Shown piece by piece: positions 16,521-24,748 of a DNA stretch of 64,000 nt. The stretch lies in assembly GCF_029893805.1 (NCBI RefSeq), contig NZ_JARXYP010000002.1:3224001-3288000 (forward strand), in the 5' to 3' direction. The position numbers and the translations under genes are program-made. The number at the start of each line of letters is the position of its first letter. Positions within the stretch are counted from its first letter, which is position 1. This DNA is from Streptomyces sp. SAI-135. Its GTDB lineage: Bacteria > Actinomycetota > Actinomycetes > Streptomycetales > Streptomycetaceae. Below the pieces are notes generated by a model. The model had not been told where the DNA came from. It saw only the letters and a list, made by a program, of their open reading frames with translations, and did no database searches.

Positions 16521-16874
16521 TCAGCCGGCGGTCACGGTACCGCGCACGGTGCCGTCGACCCCCGCCACCAGCACCGGCGTCTGCGGCCCACCCAGATCCC
16601 GGACGGCGGCCCGGTCCTGCTCGGAGGCCGACTCCGCCTCCGTCACCACGGCCGCCGCCTCCAGGGACTTCGCCCCGGACGCCACCGCCATGGCCACGGC
16701 CGTCTGCAGCGCGCTCAGCTTCAGCGACGCCAGCTCGACCGTCCCGGCCACATAGGTCCGCCCGGTCTCGTCCCGCACGGCCGCACCCTCGGGCACCCCG
16801 TTGCGGGCCCGCGCCGAACGGGCCAGCGTGACGATCTTGCGGTCCTCGGGGTCAAGCGCACTGTTGTCGGTCAT
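16521..16874 (-). CDS. Cytidine deaminase-fold protein lacking the zinc site
   Basis: A 117-residue protein with the length and strand/helix pattern of small cytidine deaminases (TGRTYVAGTVELASLKL aligns with the FxGxNVENAS region). However, the zinc-binding and catalytic C-A-E motif is replaced by SALQTAV, and no PCxxC motif follows; ASEQDRAAVRDL stands in its place. As written it cannot bind catalytic zinc. It is last in the phoH-ybeY-corC-yjbR run, 47 bases after yjbR, so it probably is co-expressed with them. A structural or regulatory role is possible. Confidence 0.75.
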   Translation of the reverse strand: MTDNSALDPEDRKIVTLARSARARNGVPEGAAVRDETGRTYVAGTVELASLKLSALQTAVAMAVASGAKSLEAAAVVTEAESASEQDRAAVRDLGGPQTPVLVAGVDGTVRGTVTAG

Positions 16875-16921
16875 GACAGGAGCATACGAAGTGCGCCCGG
16901 CCCGCCGGGCGGGGGATGCGC

Positions 16922-17281
16922 TCAGGGGCGGTCGAGACGGAGCCGCTCGGCGCGCGGCAGACCGGCCACCACCAGGTCGTACGAGTCCTCCACGAGCTCC
17001 CGGACCAGCCGGTCCGGGAGCTCGCCGTCGACCGTGACGGTGTTCCAGTGGCGCTTGTTCATGTGGTAGCCGGGGATGATCAGGCCGGGGTGGTCGGCGC
17101 GCAGCCGGATCGCGTCCTCGGGGTCGCACTTGAGGTTGACCGTCAGGGGGCGGTTGTCCAGCCGGCTCAGCGCGAACATCTTGCCGAGCACCTTGAAGAC
17201 CGAGATCTCCGGGCTGAACGGGAAGTCCTCCACCGCCGCGTTGAACGACAGGCACAGGCCGCGCAGTTCCTCGGGGGTCAC
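16922..17281 (-). CDS. MmcQ/YjbR family protein
   Basis: A 119-residue protein of the MmcQ/YjbR (DUF419) family with the CyaY-like fold, recognised by FSPEISVFKVLGKMFAL, LTVNLKCDPEDAIRL and HMNKRHWNTVTVDG. Such proteins resemble DNA-binding or ligand-binding domains, but no function is established. The GTG start at 17281 overlaps the upstream corC stop as GTGA, so the two are translationally coupled. Confidence 0.88.
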   Translation of the reverse strand: MTPEELRGLCLSFNAAVEDFPFSPEISVFKVLGKMFALSRLDNRPLTVNLKCDPEDAIRLRADHPGLIIPGYHMNKRHWNTVTVDGELPDRLVRELVEDSYDLVVAGLPRAERLRLDRP

Positions 17282-18588
17282 TCGGACACCTTCTCCTCCA
17301 CCTCGGCGGGTCCCAGAGCCGCAACCGGCTCCACCAGGACCGTCACGATCTTGTTCCGGCGCCCCGCGGCGGCCTCCGCGGTCAGACGCAGCTCGCGCCC
17401 GTCCGGGAGCTCGACGACCGCCGACGCCCCGGCGATGGGCACCCGGCCCAGCGCCTTCGCCAGCAGTCCCCCGACGGTCTCCACGTCCTCGTCGTCGTAC
17501 TCGTCGAGCCCGTACAGCTCGCCGAGGTCGGTGATGTCGAGGCGGGCGGTGACCCGGTGACGGTCGTCGCCGAGGTCCTCCACCGGCGGCAGTTCCCGGT
17601 CGTACTCGTCGGTGATCTCGCCGACGATCTCCTCGAGGATGTCCTCGATGGTGACGATGCCGGCCGTGCCGCCGTACTCGTCGATGGCCACGGCGACATG
17701 GTTGCGGTCCTGCTGCATCTCGCGCAGCAGATCTCCGGCGTTCTTGGTGTCGGGCACGAAGACCGCGGGCCGCATGGCCGTGGACACCAGCTCGCTCTCG
17801 GCGTCCCGGCTGATGTGGGTCTTGCGGACCAGGTCCTTCAGGTACACGATCCCCACGATGTCGTCCTCGCTCTCCCCGGACACGGGGATGCGCGAGAAGC
17901 CGGAACGCAGTGCGAGGGTCAGCGCCTGCCGGATCGTCTTGTAGCGCTCGATGACGACGAGGTCGGTGCGCGGCACCATGACCTCCCGCACCAGCGTGTC
18001 GCCCAGCTCGAAGACCGAGTGCACCATGCGGCGCTCCTCGTCCTCGATCAGCGACTCCTTCTCGGCGAGGTCGACCAGCGCGCGCAGCTCCGCCTCGGAG
18101 GCGAACGGGCCCCGGCGGAAGCCCTTGCCGGGGGTGAGGGCGTTGCCGATGAGAATCAGCAACGACGGGATCGGGCCCATGATCCGGGCAAGCGGGAGCA
18201 GGACGTACGCGGCCGCGGTCGCCGTGTTGAGCGGGTGCTGGCGCCCGATGGTGCGCGGGGACACCCCCACGGCCACGTACGACACCAGCACCATGACACC
18301 GATCGCGACCAGCAGGGCGCGGGTGGTGCCGGGGAACTCCTGGAGACAGGCGTAGGTGACCAATGCAGCCGCCGCCATCTCGCAGGCCACGCGCACCAGC
18401 AGCGCCACGTTGAGATAGCGCGTCGGGTCGGCGGCGACCTGCGCGAGCTTGGCGCTGCCCCGCCGGCCGTTGCGGACGGCTTCCTCGGCGCGGAAGCTGG
18501 AGACGCGCGCGAGGCCCGCCTCCGCGCAGGCGGCCAGCCAGGCGACGACGACCAGGGCGATCGCGCCGGAGACGAGGGGCAGGCTCAT
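17278..18588 (-). CDS. HlyC/CorC-type CNNM/CBS-domain membrane protein
   Basis: A 436-residue protein: N-terminal membrane domain (CNNM, 3-4 helices within residues 1-150), a CBS pair (about 205-330, including VMVPRTDLVVIERYKT and DEYGGTAGIVTIEDILEEIVGEI) and the C-terminal CorC_HlyC domain. Relatives act in Mg2+/Co2+ efflux or membrane ion homeostasis. ATG 18588 overlaps the ybeY stop (ATGA) and GTG of yjbR overlaps its own stop, so it sits in a tightly coupled operon. Confidence 0.93.
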   Translation of the reverse strand: MSLPLVSGAIALVVVAWLAACAEAGLARVSSFRAEEAVRNGRRGSAKLAQVAADPTRYLNVALLVRVACEMAAAALVTYACLQEFPGTTRALLVAIGVMVLVSYVAVGVSPRTIGRQHPLNTATAAAYVLLPLARIMGPIPSLLILIGNALTPGKGFRRGPFASEAELRALVDLAEKESLIEDEERRMVHSVFELGDTLVREVMVPRTDLVVIERYKTIRQALTLALRSGFSRIPVSGESEDDIVGIVYLKDLVRKTHISRDAESELVSTAMRPAVFVPDTKNAGDLLREMQQDRNHVAVAIDEYGGTAGIVTIEDILEEIVGEITDEYDRELPPVEDLGDDRHRVTARLDITDLGELYGLDEYDDEDVETVGGLLAKALGRVPIAGASAVVELPDGRELRLTAEAAAGRRNKIVTVLVEPVAALGPAEVEEKVSE

Positions 18589-19082
18589 GAGACGGTCGGC
18601 GCGGGGGACGGGCCGGTGAGCCCCTTCTCCTGCCGCCATCCGTCCACGATGGCCGCCTGGAGGCCGAACATCTCGGCCTTCTCGTCCGGCTCCTCGTGGT
18701 CGTAGCCCAGCAGGTGCAGCACACCGTGGACGGTGAGGAGCTGGAGCTCCTCGTCCATGGAGTGCTGCGTCGCGGCCTCCTCGCCCTGCTTCTTGGCGAC
18801 CTCCGGGCAGAGCACGATGTCGCCGAGGAGGCCCTGCGGGGGCTCGTCGTCGTCCTTGCTGGGCGGCCGGAGCTCGTCCATCGGGAACGACATGACGTCG
18901 GTGGGCCCCGGCAGGTCCATCCACTGGATGTGCAGCTGCTCCATGGCATCTTCGTCCACGACGATCACCGAGAGCTCGGAGAGCGGGTGGATGCGCATCC
19001 GCGCGAGCGCGTAGCGGGCGATGTCGAGGATCGCCTGCTCGTCGACCTCGGTTCCGGACTCGTTGTTGACGTCGATCGACAT
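18585..19082 (-). CDS. ybeY: Endoribonuclease YbeY, rRNA maturation factor
   Basis: A 165-residue zinc endoribonuclease needed for 16S rRNA 3' processing and ribosome quality control. The metal motif HGVLHLLGYDH gives H119, H123 and H129. The acidic insert SKDDDEPPQ at 75-83 is typical for actinobacteria. The start ATG 19082 gives MSIDVNNESG; it follows phoH by 13 bases and overlaps corC. Confidence 0.96.
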   Translation of the reverse strand: MSIDVNNESGTEVDEQAILDIARYALARMRIHPLSELSVIVVDEDAMEQLHIQWMDLPGPTDVMSFPMDELRPPSKDDDEPPQGLLGDIVLCPEVAKKQGEEAATQHSMDEELQLLTVHGVLHLLGYDHEEPDEKAEMFGLQAAIVDGWRQEKGLTGPSPAPTVS

Positions 19083-19095
19083 GGTGCTGGCTTGT

Positions 19096-20154
19096 CTACT
19101 TCCGCTTGTTCCGGCCGCCCTTGTGGGTGCCGTTCTCCGTACCGTTCTCGGTGTCGTACTTCTCGTACGCGTCGACGATACGGCCGACCAGCTTGTGCCG
19201 TACGACGTCCTGGGACGACAGGCGGGAGAAGTGCACGTCCTCCACACCCTCCAGGATGTCCTGCACCTGCCGCAGCCCGGACTTGGTGCCGTTCGGCAGG
19301 TCGACCTGCGTCACGTCACCGGTGATCACGATCTTCGAGTCGAAGCCGAGCCGGGTGAGGAACATCTTCATCTGCTCGGGCGAGGTGTTCTGGGCCTCGT
19401 CCAGGATGATGAAAGCATCATTAAGGGTGCGACCCCTCATGTACGCCAGCGGCGCGACCTCGATCGTCCCGGCGGCCATCAGCCTCGGGATCGAGTCCGG
19501 GTCCAGCATGTCGTGCAGGGCGTCGTACAGCGGGCGCAGGTACGGGTCGATCTTCTCGTAGAGGGTGCCGGGCAGGAAGCCGAGCCGCTCGCCCGCCTCC
19601 ACCGCGGGGCGGGTCAGGATGATGCGGTTGACCTGCTTGGACTGGAGGGCCTGCACCGCCTTGGCCATGGCGAGGTAGGTCTTGCCGGTACCGGCGGGGC
19701 CGATGCCGAAGACGATCGTGTGCTTGTCGATCGCGTCGACGTACCGCTTCTGGTTGAGGGTCTTGGGGCGGATGGTGCGGCCGCGCGAGGACAGGATGTT
19801 CTGTGTGAGCACCTCGGCCGGGGTCTCCTGGCCGTCGCTCGTCCCGTTCTCGCTCGCTCGCAGCATGGCGATCGAGCGTTCCACTGCGTCCTCCGTCATC
19901 GGCTGTCCGGTGCGGAGCACCAGCATCATCTCGTCGAACAGGCGCTGGACGAGGGCGACGTCCGCCGCCGCGCCGGTCGCGCTGATCTCATTGCCCCGGA
20001 CATGGATGTCGGCCGCCGGGAAGGCCTTCTCGATCACGCGCAGGAGCGAGTCGCCCGATCCCAGGACCGAGACCATGGGGTGCTGGGCGGGGACGGTGAA
20101 CTGTGCTCTCGCCTGCCCCTGCGCGGGGCTGTGACCTGTGGGTGTCTGAGTCAT
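19096..20154 (-). CDS. PhoH-family ATPase
   Basis: A 352-residue PhoH-like P-loop ATPase, probably an RNA helicase-like factor working with YbeY. Walker A is GPAGTGKT at 152-159, Walker B FIILDEAQ, with an N-terminal ~110-residue KH-like region. The C-terminus is low complexity (TENGTENGTHKGGRNKRK). It is first gene of the phoH-ybeY-corC-yjbR-deaminase-like operon. No strong Shine-Dalgarno precedes ATG 20154. Confidence 0.94.
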   Translation of the reverse strand: MTQTPTGHSPAQGQARAQFTVPAQHPMVSVLGSGDSLLRVIEKAFPAADIHVRGNEISATGAAADVALVQRLFDEMMLVLRTGQPMTEDAVERSIAMLRASENGTSDGQETPAEVLTQNILSSRGRTIRPKTLNQKRYVDAIDKHTIVFGIGPAGTGKTYLAMAKAVQALQSKQVNRIILTRPAVEAGERLGFLPGTLYEKIDPYLRPLYDALHDMLDPDSIPRLMAAGTIEVAPLAYMRGRTLNDAFIILDEAQNTSPEQMKMFLTRLGFDSKIVITGDVTQVDLPNGTKSGLRQVQDILEGVEDVHFSRLSSQDVVRHKLVGRIVDAYEKYDTENGTENGTHKGGRNKRK

Positions 20155-20406
20155 GGGCCGGCGCTTAAGGCCTGCGGTTCCTCCTCGTCACGGCCGCGCA
20201 ACTGGAGGCGGCCTCGCGGATTCAAGGGTACGACGGTGCACTGACAACGCCGTAGGGCTTTTCGACCACCGGGGCGCCCTCGATGCAGCGGTGAGCCCTG
20301 CATGCTCCCCCCGCACGCCGGGGAGAATGCGCTCGCTACCACGTGTGTTCGAAGACCTCGACGGCGGCGGTGGCCGTGGAGTCCGTACGGAGAAAGCGGG
20401 AAACCC

Positions 20407-21123
20407 GTGCTGTTGCGTCTGCCCACCTCCCTGCCCGAGGCCCAGGAGTGCCTGTCCGACGGGGCGATACCCGTCGGCGGCGCCACGCTCGTGTGGGCCG
20501 CGTGGCAACGCGACGGCTTCCCCGAGCAGGCCGTGTCGCTGCGCGAGGTGCCGGAGGCGAACGTCCTGGGGGCCGGGGAGGTCGGGGCGGCGGTCCTGCT
20601 GCACCGGATCGACGCGCGGGTGCCGGAGGTGCTGCACCGGGCCGCGGCCGGCGTCGGCACCGGAGCCGTGCGCCGGACCGCCACGGTCGGCGGGAACGTC
20701 GTCGGCAGCACCCTGCGCTGTCTGCTGCCCGCCGCCCTCGTGCTCGGCGCCCGTGCGCGGGTGCTGGCGGCGGAGGGTCCGTTCGAGACCGACCTCGCCG
20801 AACTGCTCGCCAAGAAGCCGTTGCTGCTGAGCCTGCACTGGGACGATCCGCTGGTCAGCGGCTACCGCAAGGTGGCCGAGGCCCCGGGCGGCCCGCCGCC
20901 CCTGGTCGTCGCCACGGCCGTGCACGCCGGCGAGCGCCCCGTGCTGCGCGTCGCCGTCCGTGACGGCTACGACTTCCTGACCGGGAGCGTGCCCTGCGGC
21001 ACGGGCACGGACACCGTGCTAGACGGCCTGGGGGCGACAGCGGTCGGTGCGCTGCCCGCGGAGGCCCGCGAGGTGGTCCGGGAGCAGGTGGTGTCGGTTC
21101 TGGAGCGGGCCGCGGACCGCTGA
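20407..21123 (+). CDS. Orphan FAD-binding subunit of xanthine dehydrogenase type
   Basis: A 238-residue protein resembling the FAD-binding medium subunit of molybdopterin hydroxylases: LPTSLPEAQECLSDGAIPVGGATLV at the start and RRTATVGGNVVGS, the usual FAD loop, in the middle. It is somewhat shorter than standalone CoxM/XdhB subunits (~280) and no large Mo-subunit or 2Fe-2S subunit gene is near. GTG 20407 is chosen because the family similarity begins there; the upstream in-frame extension is arginine-rich and unlikely. A 6-bp hairpin (20305-20325) lies in its 250-bp upstream gap. Confidence 0.75.
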   Translation: MLLRLPTSLPEAQECLSDGAIPVGGATLVWAAWQRDGFPEQAVSLREVPEANVLGAGEVGAAVLLHRIDARVPEVLHRAAAGVGTGAVRRTATVGGNVVGSTLRCLLPAALVLGARARVLAAEGPFETDLAELLAKKPLLLSLHWDDPLVSGYRKVAEAPGGPPPLVVATAVHAGERPVLRVAVRDGYDFLTGSVPCGTGTDTVLDGLGATAVGALPAEAREVVREQVVSVLERAADR

Positions 21124-21125
21124 GG

Positions 21126-22259
21126 TCAGGTCGACCTGCCGAAGCCGATCGTCGGTACCGCCCGCCGCAGGGGCCAGCCCGGGGCCGTCTCCTCGGGGAC
21201 CAGGTCCGCCAGGAAGGCGTACCGGCGCAGCGCGGCCGGGGCCTGGGAGGTCACGGACTGCACCTTGCGCCACCAGGCGCCGATCTCGGACCAGCCCGGC
21301 GCGGAGAGGGAGCCGCCGAACTCCTGGACGGAGAGTGCGGCGGTCAGGCCGGCGAAGGCCAGCCGGTCGGCCAGCGGCCAGCCCGCGAGGGTGCCGGTGA
21401 CGAAGCCGGCCACGAAGACGTCCCCGGCGCCGGTCGGGTCGAGCGCCTCGACCTCGATCGCGGGGACCTCGGCGGCCTCCCCGGTGCGCCGGTCCACGGC
21501 GTAGGCGCCCTCCGCGCCGAGGGTGACCACGGCGAGCGGCACGTGCTCGGTGAGCGCGTGGGCGGCCTCGCGGGGGCTGGGGGCGCCGGTGTAGCGCATC
21601 GCCTCCTCGGCGTTCGGCAGGAAGGCCTCGCAGTGTTCGAGGTCGGCGAGGCCCGCCAGGTCCCAGGCGCCGGTCTCGTCCCAGCCGACGTCGGCGAAGA
21701 TGCGGGTGCCCTTGTCCGCCGCCTGGGCGATCCAGGGGGCGCGCTTGCCCGGCTCCAGTGAGGCCACGGCCGCACGCGCGCGTGGGGGGCAGTCCGGCGC
21801 GGGCTCCTCGGGGGGCGGTGCGTGGCCGTGGGAGACCATGGTGCGCTCGCCCTCGTACGCCATCGACACGGTGACCGGTGAGTGCCAGCCGGGCACCCTG
21901 CGCGACGGGGAGAGGTCGATGCCCTCGCCCTGCTCCAGGGCGTCCCAGCAGTACTCGCCGTAGTGGTCGTCGCCGAAGGCCGCGGCCAGCGAGGTGCGCA
22001 GTCCGAGCCGGGACAGTGCGGTCGCCATGTTCGCCACCCCGCCGGGGCTGGAGCCCATTCCGCGGGCCCAGGACTCGGTCCCGCGCACCGGGGCGGAGCC
22101 GAGCCCGGTGAAGATGATGTCGAGGAAGACGGTGCCGGTGAGGTAGACGTCCCAGGGCGGATCGCCGGGTGCGCGCACGGCGGCCAGGGGGTCGACCTGG
22201 GCCTGGCACTGCCCCGCTGTGCCGATGTACGACGGTCCCTTTCCGTTGGACGCGATCAC
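21126..22259 (-). CDS. PfkB-family carbohydrate kinase
   Basis: A 377-residue ribokinase-like sugar kinase. The first PfkB signature is near GGVANMATALSRLGL and the second is DPTGAGDVFVAGF, whose GAGD Asp is the catalytic base. GTG 22259 has GGGAG 6-7 bases upstream. It lies 143 bases after gudD on the same strand, next to a sugar-acid catabolic pair, but that pathway needs no kinase, so its substrate may be unrelated. It converges with the FAD-subunit gene, 2 bases apart. Confidence 0.85.
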   Translation of the reverse strand: MIASNGKGPSYIGTAGQCQAQVDPLAAVRAPGDPPWDVYLTGTVFLDIIFTGLGSAPVRGTESWARGMGSSPGGVANMATALSRLGLRTSLAAAFGDDHYGEYCWDALEQGEGIDLSPSRRVPGWHSPVTVSMAYEGERTMVSHGHAPPPEEPAPDCPPRARAAVASLEPGKRAPWIAQAADKGTRIFADVGWDETGAWDLAGLADLEHCEAFLPNAEEAMRYTGAPSPREAAHALTEHVPLAVVTLGAEGAYAVDRRTGEAAEVPAIEVEALDPTGAGDVFVAGFVTGTLAGWPLADRLAFAGLTAALSVQEFGGSLSAPGWSEIGAWWRKVQSVTSQAPAALRRYAFLADLVPEETAPGWPLRRAVPTIGFGRST

Positions 22260-22402
22260 GGTGAGCTCCCTGCGCGTGGTGCCGATCAGGCCAGTCTGCA
22301 CCACAGCGCCGGCAACGGGTCGGCGCTCACCCGCGACCCGCCCGGCACGTCGGACCCCCGCAGTCCCTCGCGTCCGGGCCCTCCGGCACAGCCGGCCCCC
22401 GC

Positions 22403-23692
22403 CTACCAGCGCGGCACGGCCGGCACGGTCCAGTCCGGCTCGGCCACCCGCATCGCCGCGGCGTCGTCGCGCTCCCGCAGCGTCCCGTCGTCGTCCAGCC
22501 ACCGCCGGTGCAGGAACTCGACCTTCTCCCGGTCGAGTTCCACGCCGAGTCCGGGCGCGTCGGAGACCCGGACCGCCCCGTCCTCGAAGACCAGCCGCTC
22601 GGTGAGCACGTCCTCCGACTGCCACGGGTAGTGCGAGTCGCAGGCGTGGTGGAGATTCGGCACGGTGGCCGCCACCTGGGTCATGGCGGCCAGGGAGATC
22701 CCGAGGTGGGTGTTGGAGTGCATGGACACGCCCACCCCGAAGGTCCGGCAGATCGCGGCGAGTTGCTGGGTGTTGCGCAGCCCGCCCCAGTAGTGGTGGT
22801 CCGAGAGCACCACCTGGACGGCGTCCCGGGCGAACGCCTCCTTGATCTCCGCGAAGGTCGTCACGCACATGTTGGTGGCCAGCGGGACATCGGTCCCGGC
22901 GGACACCTCCGCCATGGCCGCGGTTCCCAGCGCGGGATCCTCCAGGTACTCCAGGACGTCCCCGAGCTCGCGGGCCACCTTCAGCGAAGTGGCCACGCTC
23001 CAGGCCCCGTTGGGGTCGAGCCGCAGGGGGTGTCCGGGGAAGGCCTCGGCGAGCGCCCGGACCGCGGCGATCTCCTCGTCCGGCGGGAAGACCCCGCCCT
23101 TGAGCTTGAAGGACGTGAAGCCGTACCGCTCCGTGAACAGCCGGGCCTGCTCCACCACGCCCGCCGGGTCGAGGGCGGCCCCCCAGTCGTCCTTCTCGGA
23201 GGCGACGCCCTCGGGGTGTGCGGCCCATTTGTAGAAGAGGTACGCGCTGTAGTCGACCGCGTCCCGTACCTTGCCGCCGAGCAGCGCGTGCACGGGCAGC
23301 CCGAGCGCCTTGCCCAGCGCGTCGAGACAGGCCACCTCGAACCCGGAGACGACGGACAGCCGCAGCTTGTCGGCGGTCTGCACGCCCCGCAGCCCGCCGA
23401 CGTCGACCTGTCCGGACACCCGGGAGGAGTCGACGGTCACCCGGTCCGCGAGCGTGAACAGCCCGTTCGCGTCGCTGACCTCACGTCCGACCAGTCCGGC
23501 GGCGAAGGGCCGGGCCAGTTCCAGGTACTTGGTGTCCCCGTACGTCTCCCCGACCCCCACGATGCCGTCCGCGGTCTCGACCTCGACGATCAGCCGGGGT
23601 GTGTACGGCTGGTGCACGCCCTGGGTGTTCAGCAGCGGCGGATCGGCGACCAGGATCGGGGTCAGCCGGACGTCGGTGATCGTGAGGTTCAC
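22403..23692 (-). CDS. gudD: Glucarate dehydratase
   Basis: A 429-residue enolase-superfamily enzyme dehydrating D-glucarate (and idarate) to 5-dehydro-4-deoxyglucarate. Motifs: SFKLKGG (the KxK general base), metal ligands in RLDPNGAW and YLEDP, and SMHSNTHLGIS carrying the catalytic His. The GTG start 23692 overlaps the kdgD stop by 4 bases, so the two consecutive pathway enzymes are coupled. Control is probably through the divergent IclR regulator upstream of kdgD. Confidence 0.92.
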   Translation of the reverse strand: MNLTITDVRLTPILVADPPLLNTQGVHQPYTPRLIVEVETADGIVGVGETYGDTKYLELARPFAAGLVGREVSDANGLFTLADRVTVDSSRVSGQVDVGGLRGVQTADKLRLSVVSGFEVACLDALGKALGLPVHALLGGKVRDAVDYSAYLFYKWAAHPEGVASEKDDWGAALDPAGVVEQARLFTERYGFTSFKLKGGVFPPDEEIAAVRALAEAFPGHPLRLDPNGAWSVATSLKVARELGDVLEYLEDPALGTAAMAEVSAGTDVPLATNMCVTTFAEIKEAFARDAVQVVLSDHHYWGGLRNTQQLAAICRTFGVGVSMHSNTHLGISLAAMTQVAATVPNLHHACDSHYPWQSEDVLTERLVFEDGAVRVSDAPGLGVELDREKVEFLHRRWLDDDGTLRERDDAAAMRVAEPDWTVPAVPRW

Positions 23693-24633
23693 AGCGTGGC
23701 TCCTACGAGGTCGAGGCCGGTGGTCAGCAGCCGGCGCAGGTCCGTGAGATCGGCGTCCGACGGATCGGTGAGCGGCGCGCGTACGGGCCCGACCGGGTGC
23801 CCCCGCAGCCGTGCCGCCGCCTTCACCAGCGACACGGCGTACCCGGGCACCCGGTCCCGGAGCTCGACGAGCGGAACGTAGAAGTCGCGCAGCAGCTTCT
23901 CCACCAGGCCGTCGCCCTCGTGGCCCTCGCGCAGGGCGTCGAAGAAGGCGCCCGCGATCTCGGGGGCGAAGGCGTGGACGGCCGAGGAGTAGGCGGGGAC
24001 GCCGACGGTGGCGTAGGCGCGGGCCTGGATCTCGGCGGTGGAGGCGCCGTTGAAGAACAGGAAGTCCTCGGGGGCGGCGAGGGTGAGGCGCTGGAGCCGG
24101 TCGAGGTCGCTGTGTCCGTCCTTGAGCCCGATGACACCGGGGATCGCGGTGATCCGCCGGAACGCGTCCGCCCCGAAGGCGACCTGGCCGCGCTGGTAGG
24201 CGATGAGCGGCAGCCGGGTGCGGGCCGCGATCTGCTCCAGCTGGGCGACGAGCCCGTCCTGCGGGGCGGCGACGAGGTAGTGCGGGAGGACCAGCAGCGC
24301 GTCCGCCCCCGCATCCTCGGCGATCCGGGCGAATCGGACGGCCTGCGCCCAGCCGTAGCCGGTCCCGGCGACGACGGGCACCCGCCCGCCGGCCTCCTGG
24401 ACCGCGAGGGTGACGACCTGGCGGTACTCGTCCTCGTCCAGGGAGAAGAACTCGCCGGTGCCGCAGGCCGGGAAGACCGCGCCCGGCCCGCGGTCCAGCT
24501 GCGTGGCCAGGTGCGCGCGGAAGCCGTCGGGGTCCAGGGTGCCGTCGTCGTGGAAGCTCGTGAGCGGGAACGACAGCACGCCGCGTGCCATGCCGTCCCG
24601 CAGTCGTCGGGCCGTGTCCGGGTCGGGGGTCAC
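23689..24633 (-). CDS. kdgD: 5-dehydro-4-deoxyglucarate dehydratase
   Basis: A 314-residue DapA-like aldolase-fold enzyme converting 5-dehydro-4-deoxyglucarate to 2,5-dioxopentanoate with loss of water and CO2. The Schiff-base Lys is in IGLKDGHSD, and GTGEFFSL matches the substrate-binding loop of the family. GTG 24633 has GGGAG about 10 bases upstream. It is the first gene of the glucarate operon, in front of gudD, and divergent from an IclR regulator. The aldehyde dehydrogenase that would complete conversion to 2-oxoglutarate is not in the window. Confidence 0.92.
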   Translation of the reverse strand: MTPDPDTARRLRDGMARGVLSFPLTSFHDDGTLDPDGFRAHLATQLDRGPGAVFPACGTGEFFSLDEDEYRQVVTLAVQEAGGRVPVVAGTGYGWAQAVRFARIAEDAGADALLVLPHYLVAAPQDGLVAQLEQIAARTRLPLIAYQRGQVAFGADAFRRITAIPGVIGLKDGHSDLDRLQRLTLAAPEDFLFFNGASTAEIQARAYATVGVPAYSSAVHAFAPEIAGAFFDALREGHEGDGLVEKLLRDFYVPLVELRDRVPGYAVSLVKAAARLRGHPVGPVRAPLTDPSDADLTDLRRLLTTGLDLVGATL

Positions 24634-24651
24634 CCTCGGTCATCTCCCTAT

Positions 24652-24697
24652 GTAGACGTAATCCACGTATGAAGATGGAGATTAGGTAGACGAATCC
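24652..24697. promoter_or_regulatory. Direct repeats in the kdgD/IclR divergent promoter
   Basis: GTAGACGTAATCC (24652-24664) and GTAGACGAATCC (24686-24697) are direct repeats 34 bp apart, on the same helix face, in the only AT-richer stretch of the intergenic region. They are a plausible operator for the IclR regulator; inferred from position. Confidence 0.5.
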
Positions 24698-24748
24698 CGT
24701 CCGTCAATGGGTCCGCCCCGGCTTTGCCCGGCCGATTACGATCGGCGC

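Noticed and set aside
22403..24633. Complete glucarate-to-2-oxoglutarate operon including the PfkB kinase
   Set aside because: The pathway needs an aldehyde dehydrogenase, not a kinase; none is present and the kinase is 143 bases apart, so only gudD-kdgD are assigned.
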